Below are positions 33,522 to 39,741 of a stretch of 39,741 nucleotides of DNA, in pieces. Under the pieces are notes generated by a model, which worked only from the letters and a program-made list of their open reading frames with translations, ran no database searches and was not told the origin of the DNA. Each line of letters starts with the position of its first letter. The stretch's first letter is position 1. The position numbers and the translations under genes were made by a program. Source of the stretch: Actinomycetota bacterium (GTDB taxonomy: Bacteria; Actinomycetota; Thermoleophilia; Solirubrobacterales; 70-9); contig JAFDWD010000935.1 in the NCBI GenBank assembly GCA_018268695.1, positions 1 to 39,741 on the forward strand, written 5' to 3'.

Positions 33522-34937
33522 GTGTACTCGGAGCAGTTCCGTCTCCTCCGGTTCGAGAAGATCTCGAACGATCGGCCGCGCGAGAAACCGTGGAGCCCGG
33601 CTCGACGGTTGGGGAGCGACAGATCGGAGGCCCGCCCCGCGGGCACGCGAGGCAAGGGACCGAGCAGCTCCCATCGGCACGGTGACCAGGCCATACCGCG
33701 CAGGGCCGTCGACACGAAGACCCGCTTCGACGGCGTCTACGCGCGCCACCAGCTCCGCTGTGCGCTCGGCGTCGGCGGGGCACTTTGCAACTGCAAACCC
33801 CGCTACTTCGGGGTCGTCTGGGACCGCGCCCGGCGCCGTCACCGCAAGACCGCCTATTCCTGCCTCGCCACCGAGGCCCGCGATGCCCGCCGCGACCTGC
33901 TTGAAGCGGTGCGCCTGGGCAAGCTGCCGCGCCATTCGGGGGTCCGTTTCGACGAGGCACGCGAGAGGTTCCTGACGGCGGTGACGGAAGGGGTGGCACT
34001 GAACAAGCGCGGCCGCGCCTACAAGCCGAAGGCACGCAAGAGCCTCCAGGAAGGCCTCTCCCGCGTCCCCGACTCGATCGCTCGCAAATCCATCGATCGC
34101 ATCACCGGCGGTGATGTTCAGGACCTCGTCGACGAACTCAAGCGCGCCGGGCTCTCAGCATCGCGGATAGTGGGAATCGTCAACGCGATCCGCTCGTTCT
34201 ACACCTGGGCGCAGCTTCATGAACTGGCGCGCGAGAGCCCGGCCGAGAGGGTGAGGTTGCCGGTCAGGGCGGAGAACCCACGCGAACGGATCGCGACCCC
34301 CGCCGAGTTCGCGCACCTGCTCAGGGCGCTCCGTCAGCAGACGCCCGCCGAGCGCGAACAGAAGAAGGCGCGCCCGCTGCGCGAGGCCCTCCGCGACTCG
34401 GTGCCCTTCGCGCTGGCCGGGTACGCCACCGCCCGTTACCAGGAGATCCAGATCCTCGACTGGACCAAGGTCGACTTCAAACTCGGCGGCCTCGAGCTGG
34501 CCGCCGACGAGGAAGCCCGAAAGCCCGGGGGATCCTGGCGGATCTCGCCAATGGTCGCGCCGCTGCGGAAGATGTTGCGCGAAGAGTGGATCGCGCAGGG
34601 TCGGCCCAGGAAGGGAAAGGTCTGCCCGCCCCAGGCGATCCGGAAGACGGGTCTGGTGGCGCTGAACTCCCTGCAGCGCCGGGCCCAGAAGCGCTGGCGC
34701 GAACTGAAGCTGGAGCCCATCGGCCTCCAAGACGCCCGCCACACGGCGGCCACCTGGCTCGACCACGCCGGCGTCAGCCCCAAGGTCTCTTCCGAAATCA
34801 TGGGCCACAAGACGCCCACCTACCGGGCACCGGGCGCCGCCCGCATCACCCAGGACCGTTACACGCACATGCTGCCGGGCGAGTTGGAGCGCGCCCGGGA
34901 ACTTGTGGACGCGTTCTTGGCCGAGCGCGCCGGATAG
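33522..34937 (+). CDS. int: Tyrosine recombinase (phage-type integrase) of the island
   Basis: 471 codons; the first 60 are doubtful, but no better ATG is in frame. The arm-binding part begins near CALGVGGALCNCKPRYFGVV. A core-binding SAM-like domain follows (FDEARERFLTAVTEGVALNK to SASRIVGIVNAIRSFYTWAQ). The catalytic domain has Arg in ALAGYATARYQEIQILDW, QDARHTAATWLDHAG, MGHKTPTY, and Tyr in ITQDRYTHML. The first residue of the usual H-x-x-R box is Gln here. It should recombine the 45-base tRNA-Trp core sites at 1400-1444 and 35168-35212; it ends 230 bases before attR. No excisionase gene is visible beside it. Confidence 0.9.
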   Translation: MYSEQFRLLRFEKISNDRPREKPWSPARRLGSDRSEARPAGTRGKGPSSSHRHGDQAIPRRAVDTKTRFDGVYARHQLRCALGVGGALCNCKPRYFGVVWDRARRRHRKTAYSCLATEARDARRDLLEAVRLGKLPRHSGVRFDEARERFLTAVTEGVALNKRGRAYKPKARKSLQEGLSRVPDSIARKSIDRITGGDVQDLVDELKRAGLSASRIVGIVNAIRSFYTWAQLHELARESPAERVRLPVRAENPRERIATPAEFAHLLRALRQQTPAEREQKKARPLREALRDSVPFALAGYATARYQEIQILDWTKVDFKLGGLELAADEEARKPGGSWRISPMVAPLRKMLREEWIAQGRPRKGKVCPPQAIRKTGLVALNSLQRRAQKRWRELKLEPIGLQDARHTAATWLDHAGVSPKVSSEIMGHKTPTYRAPGAARITQDRYTHMLPGELERARELVDAFLAERAG

Positions 34938-35076
34938 GACGCAGCGCCCGCCCCGCGGTAGTACACCGGGTCGGCAAGACGTTCGTCACCGGCTCATCGC
35001 CGGCCCGCGTTCCTCGCCGCGGCACACTCGGCGCTCGAATCGTTCGCGGAAGCCTCGCCCAGAACTTCGCAGAGAT

Positions 35077-35098
35077 TTCGTTCCCTATGCCGTTCCCT
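35077..35098 (+). promoter_or_regulatory. Paired GTTCCCT motif, possible recombinase arm site (right)
   Basis: TTCGTTCCCT, 4 bases, CGTTCCCT, located 69 bases before the attR core. ATTTGGC follows 21 bases later. The same layout, with ATTTGGC 20 bases later, occurs at 36227-36248. Confidence 0.5.
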
Positions 35099-35167
35099 AC
35101 TGTTACGAGTGCCTGGAGATTTGGCTTTCTAGAGCCTTGGGTCAGGCCCTGCTTCCGGCGAGTGAAT

Positions 35168-35212
35168 GGTCTCCAAAACCGGCGATTCCAGGTTCGAGTC
35201 CTGGCTGCCCCG
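35168..35212 (+). repeat. attR: right 45-bp direct repeat of the island
   Basis: Identical over 45 bases to the tRNA-Trp 3' end at 1400-1444. Here no tRNA 5' half precedes it, so it is an attachment-site copy, not a gene. It marks the right boundary of the main island. The sequence to its right does not resume ordinary chromosome but resembles the island's left end. Confidence 0.92.
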
Positions 35213-35551
35213 TAACGCGATCCCAGGCGAGAAGCCAAATTTCGGCTCCGGCTAGTGACCTGAGGCACTCCGGTGTTGATTTCCGTTCTCCGCCGCATTT
35301 GGCTCTGGAAAGCGGCGGACACGAGTGATTAGCGACTTGGACCTCCTCCTCATCGAGCCGGAATGCGATCTGTGAAGCCGTGTCCTCGTCCGGGTGGAAC
35401 TGATCCGTCTTCGCCCGGAACTCCAGACGGATCTGAGGTCCTTCTAACCGAGCCTCGCCGCCGAGGCGGGTTTTGATCTCGCGAAGATGCCTGTGCTCCG
35501 CGGCGCGATCTATGTTGGCGGTGGCCCAAAGTTCGAGTAGTGACTGTCCCC

Positions 35552-35929
35552 TTAGGAGCGGCGTTCGATCGGCAGGGCGCGAACTCGCAAATGCCGACGG
35601 TTCAGGCTGACGATCGCGCCGCGTAAGAGGTCCTCCTCCACCAAGGGCAAGTTGGCGGCGAGCAGCTCGGCCTGCTCAAGCGGACGCATGTGATCGGCGG
35701 AACGGAGCAAGACAACCGACGGGGCTCCCGCCCCACCCAAAGCGAGCATCGCGGCGAAATCGGAGTCGGCCGTGAGTAGCACCCGTTCCGTATCTACGGC
35801 CGCCCGCATGATCTCAGGGTCCGATGCGGTCACGAGTCCGATCTCGACCACGTGGGTCGTGTCGTGGCCTGCATCCTTCAGTCGCCGCGCTACCTCGGGC
35901 GAGAGGTTCGCGTCGAGCAGCAGCTTCAC
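35552..35929 (-). CDS. DUF5615 PIN-like toxin
   Basis: 125 residues. MKLLLDANLSPEVARRLKDA followed by GHDTTHVVEIGLVTASDPEI and RVLLTADSDFAAMLALGG are standard DUF5615/Mut7-C PIN-like motifs; the first Asp (LLLDANL) and the Asp pair in TADSDF are the expected active-site acids. It is probably a ribonuclease toxin. The start ATG overlaps the DUF433 antitoxin stop by four bases, the usual arrangement for this pair. It is the only cargo, with its antitoxin, of the small second element. Confidence 0.87.
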   Translation of the reverse strand: MKLLLDANLSPEVARRLKDAGHDTTHVVEIGLVTASDPEIMRAAVDTERVLLTADSDFAAMLALGGAGAPSVVLLRSADHMRPLEQAELLAANLPLVEEDLLRGAIVSLNRRHLRVRALPIERRS

Positions 35930-36156
35930 GCTGAGGTTGCTACTTGGAGCTCTCGCTCCTGCGCGTCGGTCGCCGCGTACTCCAGCGCGGCGAGCACATC
36001 CTCGCGCTCCAGGTACGGATAGTCGCCGAGCACCTCATCGACGCTCGCACCGGCGGCCATCTGTCCGAGGACGGCGCTGACGGTAACCCGCGTATCTCGG
36101 ATACAAGGCATCCCCCGCATGCGATTGGAATCGACGGTGATTCGATCGAGCGCCAT
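35926..36156 (-). CDS. DUF433 antitoxin
   Basis: 76 residues. RMRGMPCIRDTRVTVSAVLG then ASVDEVLGDYPYLEREDVLA is the characteristic DUF433 sequence, a small helix-turn-helix antitoxin usually found directly upstream of DUF5615 or PIN toxins. It binds the toxin and probably its own promoter. Start ATG 36154-36156. The spacer beyond it leads to the element's right end. Confidence 0.88.
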   Translation of the reverse strand: MALDRITVDSNRMRGMPCIRDTRVTVSAVLGQMAAGASVDEVLGDYPYLEREDVLAALEYAATDAQERELQVATSA

Positions 36157-36226
36157 AGATCAAGAGTAGCCGAGCCCACGCTGGGCAACGTGAGTCCAGC
36201 AGCGTCCCTCCGTATTTCACGCCGGG

Positions 36227-36248
36227 TTCGTTCCCTTTTCCGTTCCCT
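36227..36248 (+). promoter_or_regulatory. Paired GTTCCCT motif, end of the second element
   Basis: Third copy of TTCGTTCCCT, 4 bases, CGTTCCCT, same orientation as the other two. ATTTGGC begins 20 bases later, nearly as at the main island's right end, and a 12-base match to the tRNA-Trp 3' end and its next bases lies at 36293-36304. Confidence 0.45.
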
Positions 36249-36340
36249 TGAGCCGATTGAGGGCAATATTTGGCCCTGTAGGGCGCCCCCCGGGCTGCCC
36301 CGCTCACACGGAAGAGCCCTGAAGAGTCCTGCCCCTCGCA

Positions 36341-37489
36341 TCAACGCGAGAGGACCGTGCAGGCGCTGACTCCCGGGGCCCCGTAGACGTGGGTGAGGCC
36401 GACCTTCGGGTCGTTGGGCACCTGGCGGTCGCCGGCGCGGCCGCGTAGCTGTTCGACCACCTCGACCACCTGCCTCAGTCCCGAAGCGCCGATCGGCTCA
36501 CCGTTCGCGATGCAGCCGCCGTCGGTGTTGATCGGCAGGCGGCCGTCGATCTCGGTCGCACCTTCGGCGATCAGGCGCTCTTGGTCGCCGTGCTCGCAGA
36601 GGCCGGTCTCGGCCATGTGCATGACCTCAGCGCCCGACTCGGTGTCTTGCAGCTGCGCGACGTCGATGTCTTCGGGGCCGATTCCGGCCTCCTCGAAGGC
36701 GGCACGAGCTGCTTCGGTCGTCGGCGGCACACCATCCTCGATCGGGATGGAGGGGCTGAGGACCTCGAAGGAGCCGAACTTACGGGTGCGGAAGGCGACC
36801 GAGCGGAGGTAGACCGGATCCACGGGCATCGAACGCGCTCGCTCACCCTTGGCCAGGACGAGGGCCGCCGCGCCCTCGCCGGGTGAGCAGAACATGTACT
36901 GGGTGAGCGGATCGCTGATCATCCTCGAGGCGGCGACCTCCTCCGCCGAGAGCTTCTGTCGACGCCACGCCTTCTCGTTCAGCGCGCCGTTGGAGAAGGC
37001 CTTCGACGCCACCTTGGCGAGGGTCGCGTCGGAGATGCCGTGCAACTCCATGTAGCGCTGGATCTTCATCGCGAAGAACTGCGTGGTCATCATCAGACCG
37101 GTCTCTCCGTACCAGGACCCGATGCCCCAGTCTTCGGGCATCAAGTTGAACGCGCCGGCGGGGTGCTTGTCGAAGCCGACGACCAAGGCCAGCTCGGCCG
37201 ACTCGGCGAGGACCATCGCGTGTGCGGTCGTCAGCGCCGAGCCGCCGGTCGCACAGCCGTTGGTGACGTTGATGAACGGGATGCCGGTCAGGCCGAGGAG
37301 CGAGACCGAGGTATCGGCGTTGCCCGCGGCTTCCGACCCGCCGGCGGCGAATTCGATGTCCTCCCAGGTCACCCCCGCGTCGGTACAGGCTTCGCGGGCG
37401 GCGATCGCCGCCATCTCGAGCCCGGTGACGCCGGGGTGGCGCCCGAACGGGTGTAGGCCGGTGCCGATGATCGCGACGTCTTCGCCCAT
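36341..37489 (-). CDS. Thiolase-superfamily protein (lipid-transfer/SCP-x-like thiolase)
   Basis: 382 residues. It starts MGEDVAIIGTGLHPFGRHPG. Cys in VTNGCATGGSALTTAH is the nucleophile position. QLQDTESGAEVMHMAETGLC, NTDGGCIANGEPIGASGLRQ and HVYGAPGVSACTVLSR match non-specific lipid-transfer thiolases of actinobacteria. Such proteins pair with DUF35 partners and act as thiolases or retro-aldolases on sterol side-chain or other acyl-CoA substrates. The start shares one base with the stop of the DUF35 gene (TGATG). Last gene of the right-flank operon; outside the island. Confidence 0.88.
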   Translation of the reverse strand: MGEDVAIIGTGLHPFGRHPGVTGLEMAAIAAREACTDAGVTWEDIEFAAGGSEAAGNADTSVSLLGLTGIPFINVTNGCATGGSALTTAHAMVLAESAELALVVGFDKHPAGAFNLMPEDWGIGSWYGETGLMMTTQFFAMKIQRYMELHGISDATLAKVASKAFSNGALNEKAWRRQKLSAEEVAASRMISDPLTQYMFCSPGEGAAALVLAKGERARSMPVDPVYLRSVAFRTRKFGSFEVLSPSIPIEDGVPPTTEAARAAFEEAGIGPEDIDVAQLQDTESGAEVMHMAETGLCEHGDQERLIAEGATEIDGRLPINTDGGCIANGEPIGASGLRQVVEVVEQLRGRAGDRQVPNDPKVGLTHVYGAPGVSACTVLSR

Positions 37490-37926
37490 CACTCGCTCCC
37501 TTCGGTGGGTGGCTCGACCGGGGCGAAGGCGAAGGTCCGCGCCTCCTCCCCGTCGGGGCCGAGGGCCGGGATCAGGGTCAGCCCCATCGCCATCCCGATC
37601 CGCAGCCCGTCCGGATCGGCGGTGGTGAGGATCGACTCCACCCGGCACTCCCCCGGCAGCTCGATGTAACCGACCCCGTAGGGCTCGAACTCCTCGGGTC
37701 CGGTGTAGGGCGGCGTCTTCGGCCGGAAGCGCTGCACGGTCCAGGTCCAGAGCGCGCCCCGAGGTGCGAGCAGGTGCTCCTCGCCAGCGGCGTGGGCGCA
37801 ATGGGCGCAGGCCTGCTGCCGCGGGAAGGTGACCGTGCCGCAGTTGCGGCACCGCGACCCGACCAGGCGCGGCCCGTCGGCGGTCTCGACGAAGAGGCCC
37901 TCGGCGATCGGCGGAGGCTCAGCCAC
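37489..37926 (-). CDS. DUF35 OB-fold protein with zinc ribbon (thiolase/aldolase partner)
   Basis: 145 residues. A zinc ribbon CRNCGTVTFPRQQACAHC (two CxxC pairs) precedes an OB fold (ALWTWTVQRFRPKTPPY, FEPYGVGYIELPGECRVESI, GMAMGLTLIPA). This is the standard Zn_ribbon_12/OB_aCoA_assoc architecture (PF12172, PF01796). It typically forms a complex with the adjacent thiolase-like protein in acyl-CoA degradation. The start is GTG 37924-37926, overlapping the ligase stop by eight bases, so translation is probably coupled. Confidence 0.88.
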   Translation of the reverse strand: MAEPPPIAEGLFVETADGPRLVGSRCRNCGTVTFPRQQACAHCAHAAGEEHLLAPRGALWTWTVQRFRPKTPPYTGPEEFEPYGVGYIELPGECRVESILTTADPDGLRIGMAMGLTLIPALGPDGEEARTFAFAPVEPPTEGSE

Positions 37927-39424
37927 GACCGACCGATCCCGACGCCTGTACGCCCCCGTCGACGCGCTGGTCGCGCAGCAGCGATCGCCGCACCTTGCCG
38001 CTGTCTTCGCGGATCGGCTCGTTCACGAAGTCGTAGCTCGCCGGGATCTTGTACCGGCTGAGGCGCTCGCCGAGGTAAGCGGACAGCTCGTCGGGATCGA
38101 GCGCCGCGGTCGCCCGGACGATCGCGTGCACCCGCTGGCCCAGGTCCTCGTCGGGAAGGCCGACGACCACGGCTTCGAGGATGGCCGGGTGCGATTCGAT
38201 CGCCACCTCGACCTCCGCCGGATAGATGTTCGCGCCGCCGCGCAGGATCAGGTCCGAGCGCTTGTCGGCCAGGTAGAGGAAGCCCTCCGGGTCGAGCCAT
38301 CCCATGTCACCGAGCGATTCCCAACCCCCCTCGATGCGCTTCGACTCCGCGCCGAGATAACGGTAGGTAGGCGTCCCCTCCGGGTCTTTACGCATGAAGA
38401 GCTCGCCCACCTCGCCGGGCGCGAGCTCGGCGCCGTCGTCACCGAAGATCCTCAGTTCGCCCGCCACCGGGCGCCCCACCGACCCCGGGTGCAGGCGCCA
38501 TTCGGCGCCGCTGATCACCGTGTTCGCGACCTGCTCGGTCCCGCCGTAGATCTCGTAGATCGCCTCGTCGCCGAAGCGCTCCATCCAGTCTTCCTTCAAC
38601 CAGTGGGGACAGGCCGAGGCCGTGTGCATGACGGTCTCCAGGCTCGACACGTCCACCCCCGCCGCCTCCTCGTCGGCCAGCCGCGAGATCCGCATCATCA
38701 TCGTCGGCACGGCGTAGAGGTAGGTGGCCCGGTAACGCTCGATCTGCTCGAGCGTCCGTCGCGGATCGAACCGCGTGCTGAGGACGACGTGGTTGCGCCG
38801 CAGCAGGCCGAACATCGTGAAGAGGAAGGGTCCGTTGTGGTAGAGCGGGCCGGGCACGACGATCGAGCTGTCGGTCGGCAGCCGGGTCAGCCTGCGGAGA
38901 CCCTCGTCGTCGGGGTCGACCAGCGCCGGGGACGCGGAGACGATGACCTTCGGCCGGCCGGTGCTCCCGCCCGAGGTCGGCGCCTTCCACTCCGCCGCCA
39001 CCGCCTCGGCGAAGGCGCTCGGCACCTCGGCTTCGGGCGCCGCGCCCTCCACCTCTCCCGGTCGCAGGACCGGCACCGGCAGGGAGCGCGGGTCGTCGTC
39101 CTCGACCACGACTACCGCGGGCCGCGCCAGCCCGAGGATCGCCTCCAGCTCGGCGGGGGCCAATCGATTCGAGAGCGGCTGCGGCGTCGCGGCGAGCATC
39201 AGCGCGCCGATCGTCGCCGCGATGAAATCGTGGCCGTTGGGAAGCAGCACGCTCACGATGTCCCCCGCCTCGACGCCGCGGTGCTCGAGCGCCCGCGCGT
39301 AGCCGACCGCGTGGGCCACCAGCTCCGCCCGCGTCCGCGTCACCTCGTCGACGGTCAGAGCCGGCGAGTCCGGCGCGCCTTGGGCGGCGGCGACCAGCGC
39401 CGCGGGCATCGGCACCAGCGTCAT
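37919..39424 (-). CDS. AMP-forming acyl-CoA synthetase (ligase)
   Basis: 501 residues of the ANL superfamily. The P-loop-like motif is APTSGGSTGRPKVIVSA; A5 is IYEIYGGTEQ; then GWESLGDMGWLDPEGFLYLA, DLILRGGANIYPAEVE, and a C-terminal lysine in EDSGKVRRSLLRDQ that fits the adenylation lysine (A10). It activates a carboxylic acid as an acyl-AMP and then a CoA thioester, the entry step before the thiolase/DUF35 pair. I chose ATG 39422-39424 (MTLVPMPAAL); the frame upstream to 39493 is not conserved-looking. First gene of the right-flank operon. Substrate not readable. Confidence 0.9.
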   Translation of the reverse strand: MTLVPMPAALVAAAQGAPDSPALTVDEVTRTRAELVAHAVGYARALEHRGVEAGDIVSVLLPNGHDFIAATIGALMLAATPQPLSNRLAPAELEAILGLARPAVVVVEDDDPRSLPVPVLRPGEVEGAAPEAEVPSAFAEAVAAEWKAPTSGGSTGRPKVIVSASPALVDPDDEGLRRLTRLPTDSSIVVPGPLYHNGPFLFTMFGLLRRNHVVLSTRFDPRRTLEQIERYRATYLYAVPTMMMRISRLADEEAAGVDVSSLETVMHTASACPHWLKEDWMERFGDEAIYEIYGGTEQVANTVISGAEWRLHPGSVGRPVAGELRIFGDDGAELAPGEVGELFMRKDPEGTPTYRYLGAESKRIEGGWESLGDMGWLDPEGFLYLADKRSDLILRGGANIYPAEVEVAIESHPAILEAVVVGLPDEDLGQRVHAIVRATAALDPDELSAYLGERLSRYKIPASYDFVNEPIREDSGKVRRSLLRDQRVDGGVQASGSVGRG

Positions 39425-39741
39425 TTGGTGAACCGGTTTCGCCGAACGGCGAGTTTTCCAACTGTTTGGTGTCGACGTTGGCGAAGCGTCCACAGGTTCA
39501 GCGCTCGACTCAACTTCATCCCTCTCCTAGGTTCCGGGTGGCCGGATCGTCGCCGACCGGTGAGGGGTGCGGGAGGGGCAAAGCGAGCCGTTTCGCCCGC
39601 CGATCGTTGACGGAATGTAAAACCGGCCTCAGTGCTCCTGGGACCCGGGCCAGCTCGATCGGCGACCGGCCTCCGATCAGTCGCGTTCGGGACGTCCTGA
39701 GGCAGGGCACAGCGTCGGACGGATCCAAGCGCTGAAGGCGA
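39425..39741. other. Right edge, no convincing gene
   Basis: About 317 bases upstream of the ligase gene. The part nearest the ligase (39440-39480) is slightly AT-richer and probably holds its promoter, but no clear -35/-10 pair is seen. Frames in the rest are short and arginine/proline-rich. Confidence 0.4.

Larger units (their letters stand above)
34938..35551. other. Right end of the island and start of a second element, no gene
   Basis: About 610 bases between the integrase and the toxin gene. They contain the paired GTTCCCT motif (35077-35098), attR (35168-35212) and, right of it, a stretch (to about 35316) homologous to the island's own left end. The rest, 35320-35551, shows no convincing reading frame. 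Confidence 0.6.
35213..36304. mobile_element. Small second element stacked in tandem at tRNA-Trp (probable)
   Basis: Right of attR, TTCGGCT, CTCCGGT and GGCTCTGG occur 29, 56 and 89 bases after the core; in the island's left end they occur 29, 55 and 89 bases after it. The far end has the paired GTTCCCT motif (36227-36248), ATTTGGC, and at 36293-36304 a short match (GGCTGCCCCGCT) to the end of the tRNA and the next bases. So about 1.1 kb is bounded by the same kinds of ends as the main island. It carries only a toxin-antitoxin pair and no integrase, so it would depend on the neighbour's recombinase. The right core is badly decayed. Confidence 0.5.

Noticed and set aside
1..39741. CRISPR array
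   Set aside because: No evenly spaced direct repeats with unique spacers were seen; the repeats present are att cores and short arm-like motifs.

Overview
The window is high-GC actinobacterial DNA (Actinomycetota; a Thermoleophilia/Solirubrobacterales-like source is possible, but this is inference from gene content and codon use only). Most of it is one genomic island of about 33.8 kb inserted at the 3' end of a tRNA-Trp(CCA) gene. The last 45 bases of the tRNA (1400-1444) are repeated exactly at 35168-35212. A tyrosine recombinase gene (33522-34937) lies just inside the right end. A smaller, related element appears to be stacked behind it (about 35213-36304); it carries a DUF5615/DUF433 toxin-antitoxin pair. 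The left flank (1-1370) holds ordinary small genes and a DUF1275 membrane protein. The right flank (36341-39424) holds a thiolase / DUF35 / acyl-CoA ligase operon.

The left half of the island is catabolic. A DHA2-type drug exporter and a TetR regulator (2211-4437) come first, with a clear palindromic operator in front of the exporter. Next is an eight-gene operon on the minus strand (13183 down to 4521) in which all seven junctions are 4-base ATGA overlaps. It encodes an FAD hydroxylase fused to an SCP2-like domain, an extradiol dioxygenase, hydratase, acetaldehyde dehydrogenase, hydroxyoxovalerate aldolase, an ACMSD-like amidohydrolase, a second VOC-fold dioxygenase and an FAH-family hydrolase/isomerase. 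Divergent from it are a TetR regulator, a meta-cleavage C-C hydrolase and an oleate hydratase (13250-16566). Together they would hydroxylate a phenolic substrate, cleave the ring by the meta route and yield pyruvate and acetyl-CoA. A symmetric operator and promoter region (13161-13235) sits between the two arms.

The right half of the island is defence-like. It begins with a CopG/PIN toxin-antitoxin pair (17021-17676) and a four-gene Wadjet-type SMC system jetABCD (24093 down to 18255). A run of broken small genes follows (24370-25333). Then comes an unfamiliar three-gene operon (25663-29871): a membrane ATPase/kinase-like protein with a second membrane half, a receiver-domain protein and a polytopic membrane protein. 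After it come a Schlafen/AlbA-domain protein, a large protein with a PD-(D/E)XK-like nuclease motif, and the integrase.

The best candidates for something undescribed are the 25663-29871 operon and the AlbA/nuclease pair. Structurally, the main points are the tandem-element architecture with shared end sequences and the tRNA 3'-end fragments inside the island (1836-1864 and 16752-16800), which suggest repeated integration.
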